This document shows, piece by piece, positions 8,718-16,703 of a stretch of DNA of 64,000 bases. The stretch spans positions 6,063,501 through 6,127,500 of the forward strand of contig NZ_CP041969.1 of assembly GCF_014107495.1 (NCBI RefSeq), read 5' to 3'. The notes below the pieces were generated by a model. That model had not been told where the DNA came from. It saw only the letters and a program-made list of their open reading frames with translations, and searched no databases. Position numbers and translations under genes: made by a program. Source of the stretch: Cohnella cholangitidis. Lineage in GTDB: Bacteria; Bacillota; Bacilli; Paenibacillales; Paenibacillaceae. The first letter of the stretch is position 1. Each line of letters begins with the position of its first letter.

Positions 8718-10243
8718 AGGTAAAGAAGCTGCAACTGCCGTTACAGACGGTTAGCTTGGTATTGGGGTTCATGGTTTGGGTCATTCTGTCGTCGTTAATG
8801 CCGTTTATTAAAGAAGATATCGTATTATCCTCGTCCCAATTGGCTTGGGTTACCGCGATTCCGATTCTATTCGGTTCGGTCATGCGGATTCCGGTCGGCT
8901 ATTGGACGAACCGCTATGGCGCCCGCAAGCTGTTCATGATTAGTTTTATTCTGCTGCTAGCTCCGATCTTCTGGGTTAGCCGAGCGGACTCGTTCGCAGA
9001 CTTGATCATCGGCGGTGTGTTTCTAGGCATCGGCGGTGCGGTATTTTCCGTCGGCGTAACCTCGTTGCCGAAATATTACCCGAAAGAGCGTCACGGATTC
9101 GTGAACGGGATCTACGGAATCGGGAATCTCGGAACGGCGATATCCGCATTCGGAGCGCCAGTCGTTGCTAGCGCGCTGGGATGGTCTCAAACGGTTATGG
9201 TCTATAGCATTATCTTGATCGCTCTTGCCGGATTGAACTTCATGTACGGCGATCGCGAAGAAACGAAAGTCAATACGCCGATCATGGAACAAATTAAATC
9301 CGTCTCAAGCAACGGGAAGCTTTGGCTGCTATGTATGTTTTACTTCCTGACCTTCGGTTCTTTCGTCGCGTTCACGGTGTACTTGCCGAACTTCCTAGTC
9401 AGCCATTTCGATCTGGCGAAGGTGGATGCCGGGATGAGAACGGCCGGATTCATCGTGCTCGCTACGGCTATGCGGCCGATAGGCGGTTGGCTCGGAGATC
9501 GCTTTAATCCGTTCAAAATTCTAATGTTCGTGTTCGCGGGATTAACGATTGCCGCAACTCTGCTTTCTTTTGCTCCATCCATGCATCTGTACACGGTCGG
9601 GTGCTTAACCGTCGCCTTGTGCGCGGGTACGGGCAACGGAACGATCTTTAAGCTTGTGCCTCTATATTTCACCAAGCAAGCAGGTATCGCGAACGGCATG
9701 ATCTCGGCTATGGGCGGTCTGGGAGGGTTTTTCCCGCCGTTGATCCTTACGATCATTTTCAACGCTACCGGGCACTATGCGATCGGCTTCATGGCGTTGT
9801 CCCAAGTCGCGCTAGCAAGCTTGATTCTTGTCATCGAAATGTTCTATCAGGAAAGATTGTCGCTGTCCGCCAATATCGTCGAGAATACGATCGAGGGAAT
9901 CATGATCACGGACGTCAAAGGAATCATTCGTTCCGTGAACGCCTCTTTTACCCGATTGACCGGCTACACATCGGAAGAAGCGATCGGTAAAACTTCGAAT
10001 CTATTGAAATCGGGAAGGCAAGATAAAAAGTTTTACGAGCAAATGTGGGACGATCTGCGCAATCAAGGCTTCTGGCAAGGAACGATCTGGAACCGCAAGA
10101 AAAGCGGGGAGATCTACTTGGAATGGCTTACGATCAGCGCGGTTAAGAACGATGCGGGAGAGATCGTTTATTACTCCGGCATGTTCAGCGACATTACGCG
10201 GCAGCAGATGAACTTGAAGGAAGCGGGTGGAGCCCATTCCTAG
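8714..10243 (+). CDS. narK: NarK-type nitrate/nitrite MFS transporter fused to a PAS domain
   Basis: The protein has 509 residues. Residues 1 to about 380 form a 12-TM major facilitator with the NNP (NarK/NasA) signatures GNLGTAISAFGAPVV and MGGLGGFFPP, plus GYWTNRYGARK after TM2. After the last TM, from about 385 to 500, comes a PAS domain (TIEGIMITDVKGIIRSVNAS, then GYTSEEAIGKTSNLLKSG and a PAC-like FSDITRQQ). There is no kinase or output domain behind it. The transporter part should import nitrate or export nitrite; the PAS may sense heme, flavin, redox state or a ligand. Normal NarK proteins stop near 400 residues. Confidence 0.9.
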   Translation: MKVKKLQLPLQTVSLVLGFMVWVILSSLMPFIKEDIVLSSSQLAWVTAIPILFGSVMRIPVGYWTNRYGARKLFMISFILLLAPIFWVSRADSFADLIIGGVFLGIGGAVFSVGVTSLPKYYPKERHGFVNGIYGIGNLGTAISAFGAPVVASALGWSQTVMVYSIILIALAGLNFMYGDREETKVNTPIMEQIKSVSSNGKLWLLCMFYFLTFGSFVAFTVYLPNFLVSHFDLAKVDAGMRTAGFIVLATAMRPIGGWLGDRFNPFKILMFVFAGLTIAATLLSFAPSMHLYTVGCLTVALCAGTGNGTIFKLVPLYFTKQAGIANGMISAMGGLGGFFPPLILTIIFNATGHYAIGFMALSQVALASLILVIEMFYQERLSLSANIVENTIEGIMITDVKGIIRSVNASFTRLTGYTSEEAIGKTSNLLKSGRQDKKFYEQMWDDLRNQGFWQGTIWNRKKSGEIYLEWLTISAVKNDAGEIVYYSGMFSDITRQQMNLKEAGGAHS

Positions 10244-10559
10244 CGAATATTCGGTTGATCTTGTATTCATTCGGCCGGAGTCGGAAATGCCGATTCCTTA
10301 CCCCGACTTGGAAGATCATATGAAAGCTTTGTTCAAGCGCCCTCATTCGTGTTTCGTGGAGCGCAGAAGAGAAGATCGGCTAGAAATCGCTACCGTTCAG
10401 ATCAATGGATTGTCGGCCGCATGGGCCGAGGAGCGGGAAGTCATTGCGCATATGGAAGAGCGGATGCCGATAGAACATTTGGAATGTCTGAGCGGCTACC
10501 GGGTTCAGGTTATCCCTAAGGAACATCACGGAACATGCGCGCTGCGGAAAAGAGGTTGA
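10227..10559 (+). CDS. Conserved-looking small protein of unknown function (operon gene 7)
   Basis: The protein has 110 residues from a GTG at 10227 that overlaps the transporter gene by 17 nt, with AAGGAAGC before it. It is soluble and acidic/basic mixed, with a single Cys pair spread widely (RPHSCFVERR and GTCALRKRG). No domain is recognised. Overlapping coding in an FNR-driven operon suggests an accessory or maturation role for the reductase. Confidence 0.65.
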   Translation: MEPIPSEYSVDLVFIRPESEMPIPYPDLEDHMKALFKRPHSCFVERRREDRLEIATVQINGLSAAWAEEREVIAHMEERMPIEHLECLSGYRVQVIPKEHHGTCALRKRG

Positions 10560-10561
10560 AC

Positions 10562-10852
10562 ATGGACTGGGAGACACGGTTGAATGCTTATCAAGGGTAT
10601 AAGATGGAGGTCATCATCGAAGACGTGGCAGGCACCGATCCGTTGGCGCCGCCGACAGCTCGCACGCTTCATCATGTTCGCTTAGCGGAGGAGCAAACGC
10701 ATCTTCAATTTTACTTCAACGAGACCCAGTTTCTGGCGATTCCCGTCTATGACGATGATAGGACCCGGGTAGAACAAACAGGAGCGGAGACGATATTTTG
10801 CTCGCATGACGACTCCGCTAAGCTAATCTATAAGCTGCGATTTATAGATTGA
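10562..10852 (+). CDS. Small protein of unknown function (operon gene 8)
   Basis: The protein has 96 residues. The ATG at 10562 has AGAGG about 7 nt upstream and lies 2 nt after the preceding stop. The sequence is beta-rich and acidic (YKMEVIIEDVAGTDPLAPPT, then VRLAEEQTHLQFYFNETQFL), with no Cys motif apart from one Cys near residue 80. I do not recognise it. As last gene of the operon it is followed by the palindromic repeat array that probably ends transcription. Confidence 0.65.
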   Translation: MDWETRLNAYQGYKMEVIIEDVAGTDPLAPPTARTLHHVRLAEEQTHLQFYFNETQFLAIPVYDDDRTRVEQTGAETIFCSHDDSAKLIYKLRFID

Positions 10853-10878
10853 TTCATGCTATACCCACTGCCCAGCGC

Positions 10879-11010
10879 CGAAATAACGGTGCTGGGCACC
10901 GTTATTTCGTGGCAAATGAGGTGGAGAACGCGAATAACGGTGCTGGACACCGTTATTTCGTGGTAAATGAGGCGGAGAGCGCGAATAACGGTGCTGGGCA
11001 CCGTTATTTT
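10879..11010. repeat. Three tandem 51-nt palindromic repeats
   Basis: AATAACGGTGC and its complement GCACCGTTATT form hairpins at 10879-10909, 10933-10957 and 10984-11008, exactly 51 nt apart. The spacers are near-identical (CGTGGCAAATGAGG/CGTGGTAAATGAGG types). They lie between convergent genes, so they may end transcription from both sides. The third copy is followed by TTTTTAT. The regular period suggests a mobile or amplified intergenic repeat like REP/BIME elements. Confidence 0.85.
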
Positions 11011-11033
11011 TATCGTTAATGCGCTGCGATCGC

Positions 11034-12011
11034 TTACTTGCGATCGAGGCCATCCTTGGTTACCCGAAGAATCCCGACGGCTCCCTTGGAAGCGTGGTTG
11101 AACTGGTGGGTGACGATCGGATAGTCGCCTTCTTCCGTAACCGTTAGTTCTATGACCGCTCCGCCGCTTGCCGGAAGCATCATCGTCTGAAGCCCGTACA
11201 AAATATTGTTCGGGTTTCCGTCGACGTATACCCGGTCCATGATCGTCCCAACCACATGGAACGAAGACACTTCGTTCGGTCCTACATTGTTGACGTACAA
11301 CCGCACTTTATCGCCGACTTTGGCCAACAGCGGTTGTTTGGTAAGCGCGAAGTCGCTGCCGTTAAACACGACGTACTCCGGTTCTTCGTTAAGGAAAGCT
11401 TCGAAATCATTTTCTTTATACCATTCGCTCTGCACGATCGTGTATTCGCGGTCGATTTCCTTATCCGTCGGATAACCGTCTTTGGGTTCTACGATGATGA
11501 TGCCGTACATGCCGTTGGCGATATGCGCGAGTACCGGCTTCGTTCCGCAATGATACATGAACACCCCTGGAGAATTGGCAGGGTACGTGAAGGTGCCTTG
11601 CTCATTCGGCATGACATCGATGAATTTTTTGCTCGGAGCGGCATGTACGGCATGGAAATCCATCGAGTGGGGGATCGCCGGATCTAGATTGCGAAGCGTG
11701 AAGTGGATCGTATCGCCTTCCTTGAACCTCAGTACCGGACCGGGTGCGGTACCATTAAATGTCCATGTGTTATAGAATACGTCGTCGGATATTTCGACAT
11801 CGGTCACCTGCGCGGTCATTTCGATATTCACTACGTTACCTTCCCTAGAAACGACAGGCTCGACGGGAGGCTGATTGATTTTCTCCCGAACCTGGCTAGG
11901 TTCGGCTTGGACGATCTCGGTGGAAGCTTCTTTGACGGTTTTGGCCGTGCAGGCTTCAAGCGGTAACGCTAGTACTACGATAGCGATGGCGATCTTGGAC
12001 AATCTGAACAT
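11034..12011 (-). CDS. nirK: Copper-containing nitrite reductase, lipoprotein NirK
   Basis: The protein has 325 residues from the ATG at 12011, preferred over a GTG at 12020 because GAGAGGG lies 8 nt upstream. LALPLEAC gives a lipoprotein signal with Cys21 as the lipidated residue. Two cupredoxin domains follow. HSMDFHA, YHCGTKP and LAHIANGM supply the His/Cys/His/Met type 1 and His type 2 copper ligands, and the second domain has SSFHVVG and VTHQFNHASKG for the remaining histidines. It reduces nitrite to NO outside the membrane. It is convergent with the nitrate reductase-like operon, which would supply nitrite. An upstream imperfect dyad (12035-12049) may regulate it. Confidence 0.88.
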   Translation of the reverse strand: MFRLSKIAIAIVVLALPLEACTAKTVKEASTEIVQAEPSQVREKINQPPVEPVVSREGNVVNIEMTAQVTDVEISDDVFYNTWTFNGTAPGPVLRFKEGDTIHFTLRNLDPAIPHSMDFHAVHAAPSKKFIDVMPNEQGTFTYPANSPGVFMYHCGTKPVLAHIANGMYGIIIVEPKDGYPTDKEIDREYTIVQSEWYKENDFEAFLNEEPEYVVFNGSDFALTKQPLLAKVGDKVRLYVNNVGPNEVSSFHVVGTIMDRVYVDGNPNNILYGLQTMMLPASGGAVIELTVTEEGDYPIVTHQFNHASKGAVGILRVTKDGLDRK

Positions 12012-12355
12012 GTAAAACACCCTCTCTTTAAGTTGGTGATTTTTTCACATATCCGGAGAATAGAAAATCCGCAACTCATTCGAAGGTCTTGTTGCAGACG
12101 GGGTGTAATTCCCTGCTAGTAGGGGAACGTTCTTCTCTCTAAATTCACCTTGATCTTATGATGGCGACAGGGGGACAAATGCGATACGGAACACATTTCG
12201 TGGGATGTCGGGAATTTGTAACATTTACCAGTAAATTTCGATCATTCCATGAACAAAGCCTTGTTTCCTACCCAAGTGTGATTGCCCTCACAGTGTTATC
12301 GCCCTCCTTTCATTAGGATAAACTCTGCGGACAGAATGCGGGAGGGAGGAAAACG
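12012..12355. promoter_or_regulatory. Divergent control region nirK / radical SAM gene
   Basis: The gap holds the FNR-type box at 12277-12292. It also has a near-match TGTGA-N5-TCACC (minus strand, 12049-12035) just ahead of the nirK ribosome binding site, a dyad ATTTAC-CA-GTAAAT (12223-12236), and an imperfect repeat TTCCC-N8-GGGGAA around 12109-12126. No ORF is credible here. Confidence 0.5.
12277..12319 (+). promoter_or_regulatory. FNR-type box and -10 for the radical SAM gene
   Basis: TGTGA-TTGCCC-TCACA lies at 12277-12292 and TAGGAT at 12314-12319, with centres 32 nt apart. This puts the box at -41.5 of a start near 12326, 30 nt before the ATG. Confidence 0.75.
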
Positions 12356-13453
12356 ATGTTGCCCTTTACTCAAGATAGAGATTATAACGAGAATCCGTTT
12401 ATCGTCATCTGGGAAGTAACGCGCGCCTGCGCGCTAAAGTGTCTTCATTGCCGGGCGGAAGCCCAGTATAAAGCGGATCCTCGGCAACTTACGTTCGAGG
12501 AGGGGAAGAGACTCATCGACGACATAGCGGAGATGAATCATCCGTTGTTCGTGTTTACGGGTGGCGATCCCTTAATGCGGCCGGATCTGTTCGATCTCGC
12601 TCGGTATGCGATCGAGCAGAAGAAGCTGCCCGTTTCGATGACGCCGAGCGCGACGCCGAAGGTTACGCAAGCCGCTATTGAGAAAGCGAAGGAGTTCGGA
12701 TTGTCCCGTTGGGCTTTCAGCCTTGACGGTTCAAGTGAAGAAATTCACGACCACTTCAGGGGAACGAAGGGCTCTTACCGGTTAACGATGAGAGGAATCG
12801 AGTATTTGCAGCAATTGCAAATTCCGATCCAAGTGAACACGACCGTGTCGAATTACAATCTTCATGATCTGGAAGCGATCGCGGTGAAGGTCAAGGAGAT
12901 GGGGGCGGTTTTGTGGAGCGTTTTTTTCTTGGTGCCAACCGGCAGAGGAATGGAAAAGGATATGATTACCCCGAATCAGCACGAAGAAGTCATGAAATGG
13001 TTGTGCCAAGTTCAACAGAGAATGCCTTACGGAGTGAAAGCGACGGAAGCTCCCCACTATCGACGAGTGTTCTTGCAAGAAAGGAAACGATTGGGAGAGC
13101 AACAAGCGGATTCCGGCATGAAAAGAGCGGATCTTCTTGGACGCGCTCATAAGGGAGTCAATGACGGAGACGGATTCGCGTTCATCAGCCACATTGGCGA
13201 CGTATACCCGAGCGGTTTCCTTCCCGTCGCTTGCGGTAATGTGAGAGAACGGTCGTTAAAGGAAATATATCGCCATTCCCCGGTCATGAAACAGCTTCGC
13301 GACAAATCGTTGCTGAAGGGGAAGTGCGGAGCATGCGAATTCAAGGATTTGTGCGGAGGATCCAGGGCGCGCGCGTATGCGGTCACGGGCGACTATTTGG
13401 AAAGCGATCCTTATTGCGCTTATATCCCGAAAGGTTGGACAGATCACGTCTAA
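12356..13453 (+). CDS. Radical SAM/SPASM enzyme related to AhbD/NirJ heme enzymes
   Basis: The protein has 365 residues and starts behind GGAGGGAGG. C25-x3-C29-x2-C32 (CALKCLHC) binds the SAM [4Fe-4S] cluster, and TGGDPLMRPD is the GGE-like motif. The C-terminal KCGACEFKDLCGG and a final YC supply SPASM-type ligands. The family is close to TIGR04053 proteins and to AhbD/NirJ, which modify heme precursors. It is 71 nt upstream of a CgoX/HemY-type oxidase and under an FNR-type promoter. An oxygen-independent heme-synthesis step, such as decarboxylation of coproheme when oxygen-linked ChdC cannot act, is the best guess. A peptide-modifying role cannot be excluded. Confidence 0.82.
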   Translation: MLPFTQDRDYNENPFIVIWEVTRACALKCLHCRAEAQYKADPRQLTFEEGKRLIDDIAEMNHPLFVFTGGDPLMRPDLFDLARYAIEQKKLPVSMTPSATPKVTQAAIEKAKEFGLSRWAFSLDGSSEEIHDHFRGTKGSYRLTMRGIEYLQQLQIPIQVNTTVSNYNLHDLEAIAVKVKEMGAVLWSVFFLVPTGRGMEKDMITPNQHEEVMKWLCQVQQRMPYGVKATEAPHYRRVFLQERKRLGEQQADSGMKRADLLGRAHKGVNDGDGFAFISHIGDVYPSGFLPVACGNVRERSLKEIYRHSPVMKQLRDKSLLKGKCGACEFKDLCGGSRARAYAVTGDYLESDPYCAYIPKGWTDHV

Positions 13454-13524
13454 AAAGACTGTGATAGCGGTGCTGCAGATATACGGGTGATCCTTATGTT
13501 CGCGAGGAAGGGAGATAGTGCGGC

Positions 13525-14949
13525 ATGGAAAGTTCGGTCAGGAAAATCGTCGTCTTAGGCGGGGGAATCACCGGCCTAAGCGCAGCGTACTACGCGAAAA
13601 AAAAGTTCGAGGAAGAGCGGATTCCGGTAGAAATCACGATCTTGGAGAAGAGCGATCGGCTGGGCGGGAAAATAAGGACTCTGCATCGCGACGGTTTTAC
13701 GATCGAGAAGGGGCCGGATTCTTTCCTGGCGCGCAAGCTGCCCATTATAGATTTGACTAGAGAGCTAGGGCTTGAAGACGAGCTCGTGGCCACTAATCCG
13801 AATGCAAAAACCAACTATATTTTGCGCAAGGGAATGCTGCATCCCATGCCGTTAGGGCTCGTGCTCGGCATTCCGACAGCGGTAACGCCTTTTATGAAGA
13901 CGCGGCTTATCTCGCCGGCGGGTAAACTACGGGCGGCACTCGATTTTGTGCTGCCAAGAAGAAAAGACGAAGGCGATGAATCGTTGGGCGGTTTTATCGA
14001 ACGGCGCTTGGGTAAAGAAGTGCTAGACAACATAACGGAGCCTCTACTCGCGGGAATCTATGCGGGGGATACTCAACAACTGAGCATGTATGCTACTTTT
14101 CCGCAATTTAAACAGCTCGAAAAGAAGCACAGGAGTCTAATCTTGGGGATGCTGGCCGGCAAGAAAAATCCGCCGCAGACTAGCGAATTGCCGGACATCG
14201 CCAAGAGAAGCATGTTCCTTACTTATAAGGGGGGGCTCGTCACGCTAGTGGATCGGCTGACGGATCGATTGCATCCTGTTCGGATCTTTACCGGCCACGG
14301 CGTCATGCAGCTCAAGCGGGAAGATCGTCAATACCGACTAACGCTCGATAACGGCACAGACATTCATGCGGACGGATTGATCATGGCCATTCCCGCGTTC
14401 GAAGCAGCGAAACTATTGATGGAATCGCCCGTCATGTATGGATTGGGACGAATCCAATACGTATCGGTGGCGAATATCGCTTTGGCGTATAAGAAGGAAC
14501 ATATTCGGTATCCTCTTAACGGTTCGGGGTTTGTCGTCCCCCGCAAAGAAGGCAGGATGATAACGGCCTGTACCTGGTCATCGTCTAAATGGCTTCATGC
14601 CGCGCCTCCAGGTGCCGTGCTGCTGCGAACATACGTAGGACGCTCGGGAGCGCAAGAATGGGTTGGCTTAACGGACGAGGAACTGATAGACGGGGTGCGC
14701 GAAGACTTGCGCCTAACGATGGGGATATCGGGTGAACCGCTATTCTCGGAAATTACCCGCTGCCATCGTTCCATGCCGCAATATCCGGTCGGTCATCCCG
14801 ATCAATTGAAGAAGTGGAGAACGTATCTGGCGGAGAATAAGCCGGGATTAATTTTATGCGGAGCGGGATACGGGGGAGTAGGCATTCCGGATTGCGTGGA
14901 TCAAGGGAAAAAAGCCGCCGAACAAATGTTAGGTTATCTCTTGAAGTGA
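13525..14949 (+). CDS. hemY: Coproporphyrinogen/protoporphyrinogen III oxidase, CgoX/HemY type
   Basis: The protein has 474 residues, the usual length for Bacillus HemY. The FAD-binding N-terminus reads KIVVLGGGITGLSAAYYAKK. It is followed by EKSDRLGGKIRT and the conserved GPDSFLARK. The C-terminal FAD motif lies in LCGAGYGGVGIPDCVDQGKK. In Firmicutes this enzyme oxidises coproporphyrinogen III to coproporphyrin III with oxygen as acceptor in known cases. Here it is downstream of an FNR-boxed radical SAM gene, away from any hemE/hemH genes in the window, so it may be an extra copy serving microaerobic heme production. Confidence 0.9.
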   Translation: MESSVRKIVVLGGGITGLSAAYYAKKKFEEERIPVEITILEKSDRLGGKIRTLHRDGFTIEKGPDSFLARKLPIIDLTRELGLEDELVATNPNAKTNYILRKGMLHPMPLGLVLGIPTAVTPFMKTRLISPAGKLRAALDFVLPRRKDEGDESLGGFIERRLGKEVLDNITEPLLAGIYAGDTQQLSMYATFPQFKQLEKKHRSLILGMLAGKKNPPQTSELPDIAKRSMFLTYKGGLVTLVDRLTDRLHPVRIFTGHGVMQLKREDRQYRLTLDNGTDIHADGLIMAIPAFEAAKLLMESPVMYGLGRIQYVSVANIALAYKKEHIRYPLNGSGFVVPRKEGRMITACTWSSSKWLHAAPPGAVLLRTYVGRSGAQEWVGLTDEELIDGVREDLRLTMGISGEPLFSEITRCHRSMPQYPVGHPDQLKKWRTYLAENKPGLILCGAGYGGVGIPDCVDQGKKAAEQMLGYLLK

Positions 14950-14983
14950 GAATTTAGGCCGACAGCGATTGCTTTACCAAATG

Positions 14984-15020
14984 CCAATGCAGAGAAGATT
15001 CTGCGTTGGTTTATTTATTT
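14984..15020 (+). terminator. Terminator after hemY
   Basis: CCAATGCAGA (14984-14993) pairs with TCTGCGTTGG (15000-15009), with one G-T pair, and is followed by TTTATTTATTT. Confidence 0.8.
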
Positions 15021-15042
15021 AAATTTTGACACTAAATAAAAA

Positions 15043-15071
15043 TTGACAGTCACTATCAAAATAAATATACT
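15043..15071 (+). promoter_or_regulatory. Promoter and operator of the DHA2 efflux operon
   Basis: TTGACA (15043-15048), a 17-nt spacer and TATACT (15066-15071) form a near-consensus sigma-A promoter. TTGACAGTCACTATCAA (15043-15059) is a 17-bp dyad with one mismatch over the -35 element, and a related half-site TTGACACT lies at 15026-15033. The TetR protein encoded downstream is the likely repressor. Confidence 0.78.
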
Positions 15072-15116
15072 TCCATTATATCGGTCGATCAAGACCGCGA
15101 AAGGTGGAGGTTTCGA

Positions 15117-16634
15117 ATGCGCAAAGAAAATGCGCGCAAATGGTGGGTGCTTGGTGCGCTTACGTTCGGATTGTTGGCGATTTCTTTGGACTTGACGATT
15201 CTTAATGTCGCGTTGCCTACGCTCGCATCCGATTTGGATGCGTCGACAAGCTCGCTTCAATGGATTGTCGATTCCTATAATTTGGTGCTGGCCGCTATTT
15301 TGCTTCCCGCCGGCATGTTGGGAGACCGCTACGGACGCAAGAAATTTCTACTGGCAGCGCTGGTCCTGTTCGGCTTGGCGTCGGCGGGTTGCGCGCTAGC
15401 GGATTCGTCGGAGATGTTGATCGTGATGCGTTGTTTTCTTGGGTTGGGAGCCGCTTTCATCATGCCACTATCCATGTCGATTCTTCCCGTTTTGTTCGAG
15501 GGGGCGGAACGCACGAAAGCGATGATGGTGTGGGCGATGGCGAACATGTTCGGCATTCCGCTCGGACCGATTGTCGGGGGCTGGCTGCTGAAGCATTACG
15601 AATGGAGTTCCGTCTTCGTCATTAATATTCCGTTAGCCGCCATTGCCGTTGTCGCCGTCGGGTGGCTGCTTCCCGAGTCCCGCAGCGCGGCGCGTTCCGG
15701 ATTGGATGGTTTCGGGATCGTGACCTCAAGCCTCGGACTCATTAGCATCACCTACGGCGTAATCCGCGCGGGCGAGCATAGCTGGACGGATCCGTTTGCG
15801 CTCGCTACGATTGCGATTGGATCGTTAATGATAGCCGTCTTTATCCTATGGCAACGCAGAGCCGCTCATCCGCTGATCGATCTGACCTTATTTAAGTCGG
15901 CGCGCTTCACATGGGGAGCCATTCTCGCTACCATTGCTACTTTTGCTATTTTCGGGCTAATGTTTGCGACACCGCTCTACTTCCAAATCATCCAAGGAGC
16001 AGATTCGTTGAGTACGGGATTACGTCTGCTTCCGATGATCGGCGGATTGATCTTGGGGGCTAAAATCGCGCAAAGCTTGCTCATGAGATCCGGTACTAAA
16101 GTCGTTGTCGGAGCGGGGTTCGCAATCATTGCCGTAGGCTTGGTAGCCGGTGCGATGACTGGAATGGACAGCGGGTACGGCTATGCGGCCGTATGGATTA
16201 CGGTATCGGGGTTTGGACTTGGCATGGTGTTGCCGGCCTCGATGGATGCCGCTACGGGCGAGCTGTCCGCCGAACGAAGCGGGGTCGGTTCGGCGCTTAT
16301 AATGGTCATGCGCCAAGTCGGAGGCGCATTCGGCGTCGCCTTGCTCGGCAGCGCGCTTAACGCGACTTATCGTTCGCAGCTGGATTTGACCGACGTACCG
16401 GAGTCGGCAGCGGGGCTTGTCCGCCAAAGCGTTGTAGGAGGGTCTATGGTCGCTCGGCAATTGTCTTCCGAATCGCTTCTGCATTCCGTGCATCTCTCGT
16501 TTATACATGGAATGAATAATCTTTTATTCGTATGCTGCGGGTTTGCTATCGTTGGTTTGGCTTTAACGCTACGATTCTTGCCGCGGTCTTCCGGTACGCC
16601 GCAAACCGAGAAGGCGCAACAAATGAGCCTATAA
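15117..16634 (+). CDS. DHA2 family (14-TM) multidrug efflux MFS transporter
   Basis: The protein has 505 residues with a strong ribosome binding site (AAGGTGGAGG). The N-terminus has the DHA2 motif LDLTILNVALPTL, followed by the motif A loop GMLGDRYGRKKFL and motif C around GIPLGPIVGGWLL. About 14 hydrophobic segments can be counted, as in QacA/EmrB/Mmr proteins. It exports drugs or metabolites using the proton gradient. A TetR gene follows 69 nt downstream and an operator covers the promoter, so it is probably inducible by its substrate. Confidence 0.92.
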   Translation: MRKENARKWWVLGALTFGLLAISLDLTILNVALPTLASDLDASTSSLQWIVDSYNLVLAAILLPAGMLGDRYGRKKFLLAALVLFGLASAGCALADSSEMLIVMRCFLGLGAAFIMPLSMSILPVLFEGAERTKAMMVWAMANMFGIPLGPIVGGWLLKHYEWSSVFVINIPLAAIAVVAVGWLLPESRSAARSGLDGFGIVTSSLGLISITYGVIRAGEHSWTDPFALATIAIGSLMIAVFILWQRRAAHPLIDLTLFKSARFTWGAILATIATFAIFGLMFATPLYFQIIQGADSLSTGLRLLPMIGGLILGAKIAQSLLMRSGTKVVVGAGFAIIAVGLVAGAMTGMDSGYGYAAVWITVSGFGLGMVLPASMDAATGELSAERSGVGSALIMVMRQVGGAFGVALLGSALNATYRSQLDLTDVPESAAGLVRQSVVGGSMVARQLSSESLLHSVHLSFIHGMNNLLFVCCGFAIVGLALTLRFLPRSSGTPQTEKAQQMSL

Positions 16635-16703
16635 CATTGCCCGCCACCCGCAAAAACGGTAAACTTATAGAAGAAAGCAAAAGAGTTACCGGGAGGCAAA
16701 CGC

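Noticed and set aside
10879-11010. CRISPR array
   Set aside because: Only three units, with repeated rather than unique spacers, palindromic cores and no cas genes nearby.
10859-11053. Minus-strand ORF encoding a 17-residue repeat
   Set aside because: The repeat comes from the 51-nt palindromic DNA array. The composition is implausible and there is no ribosome binding site.
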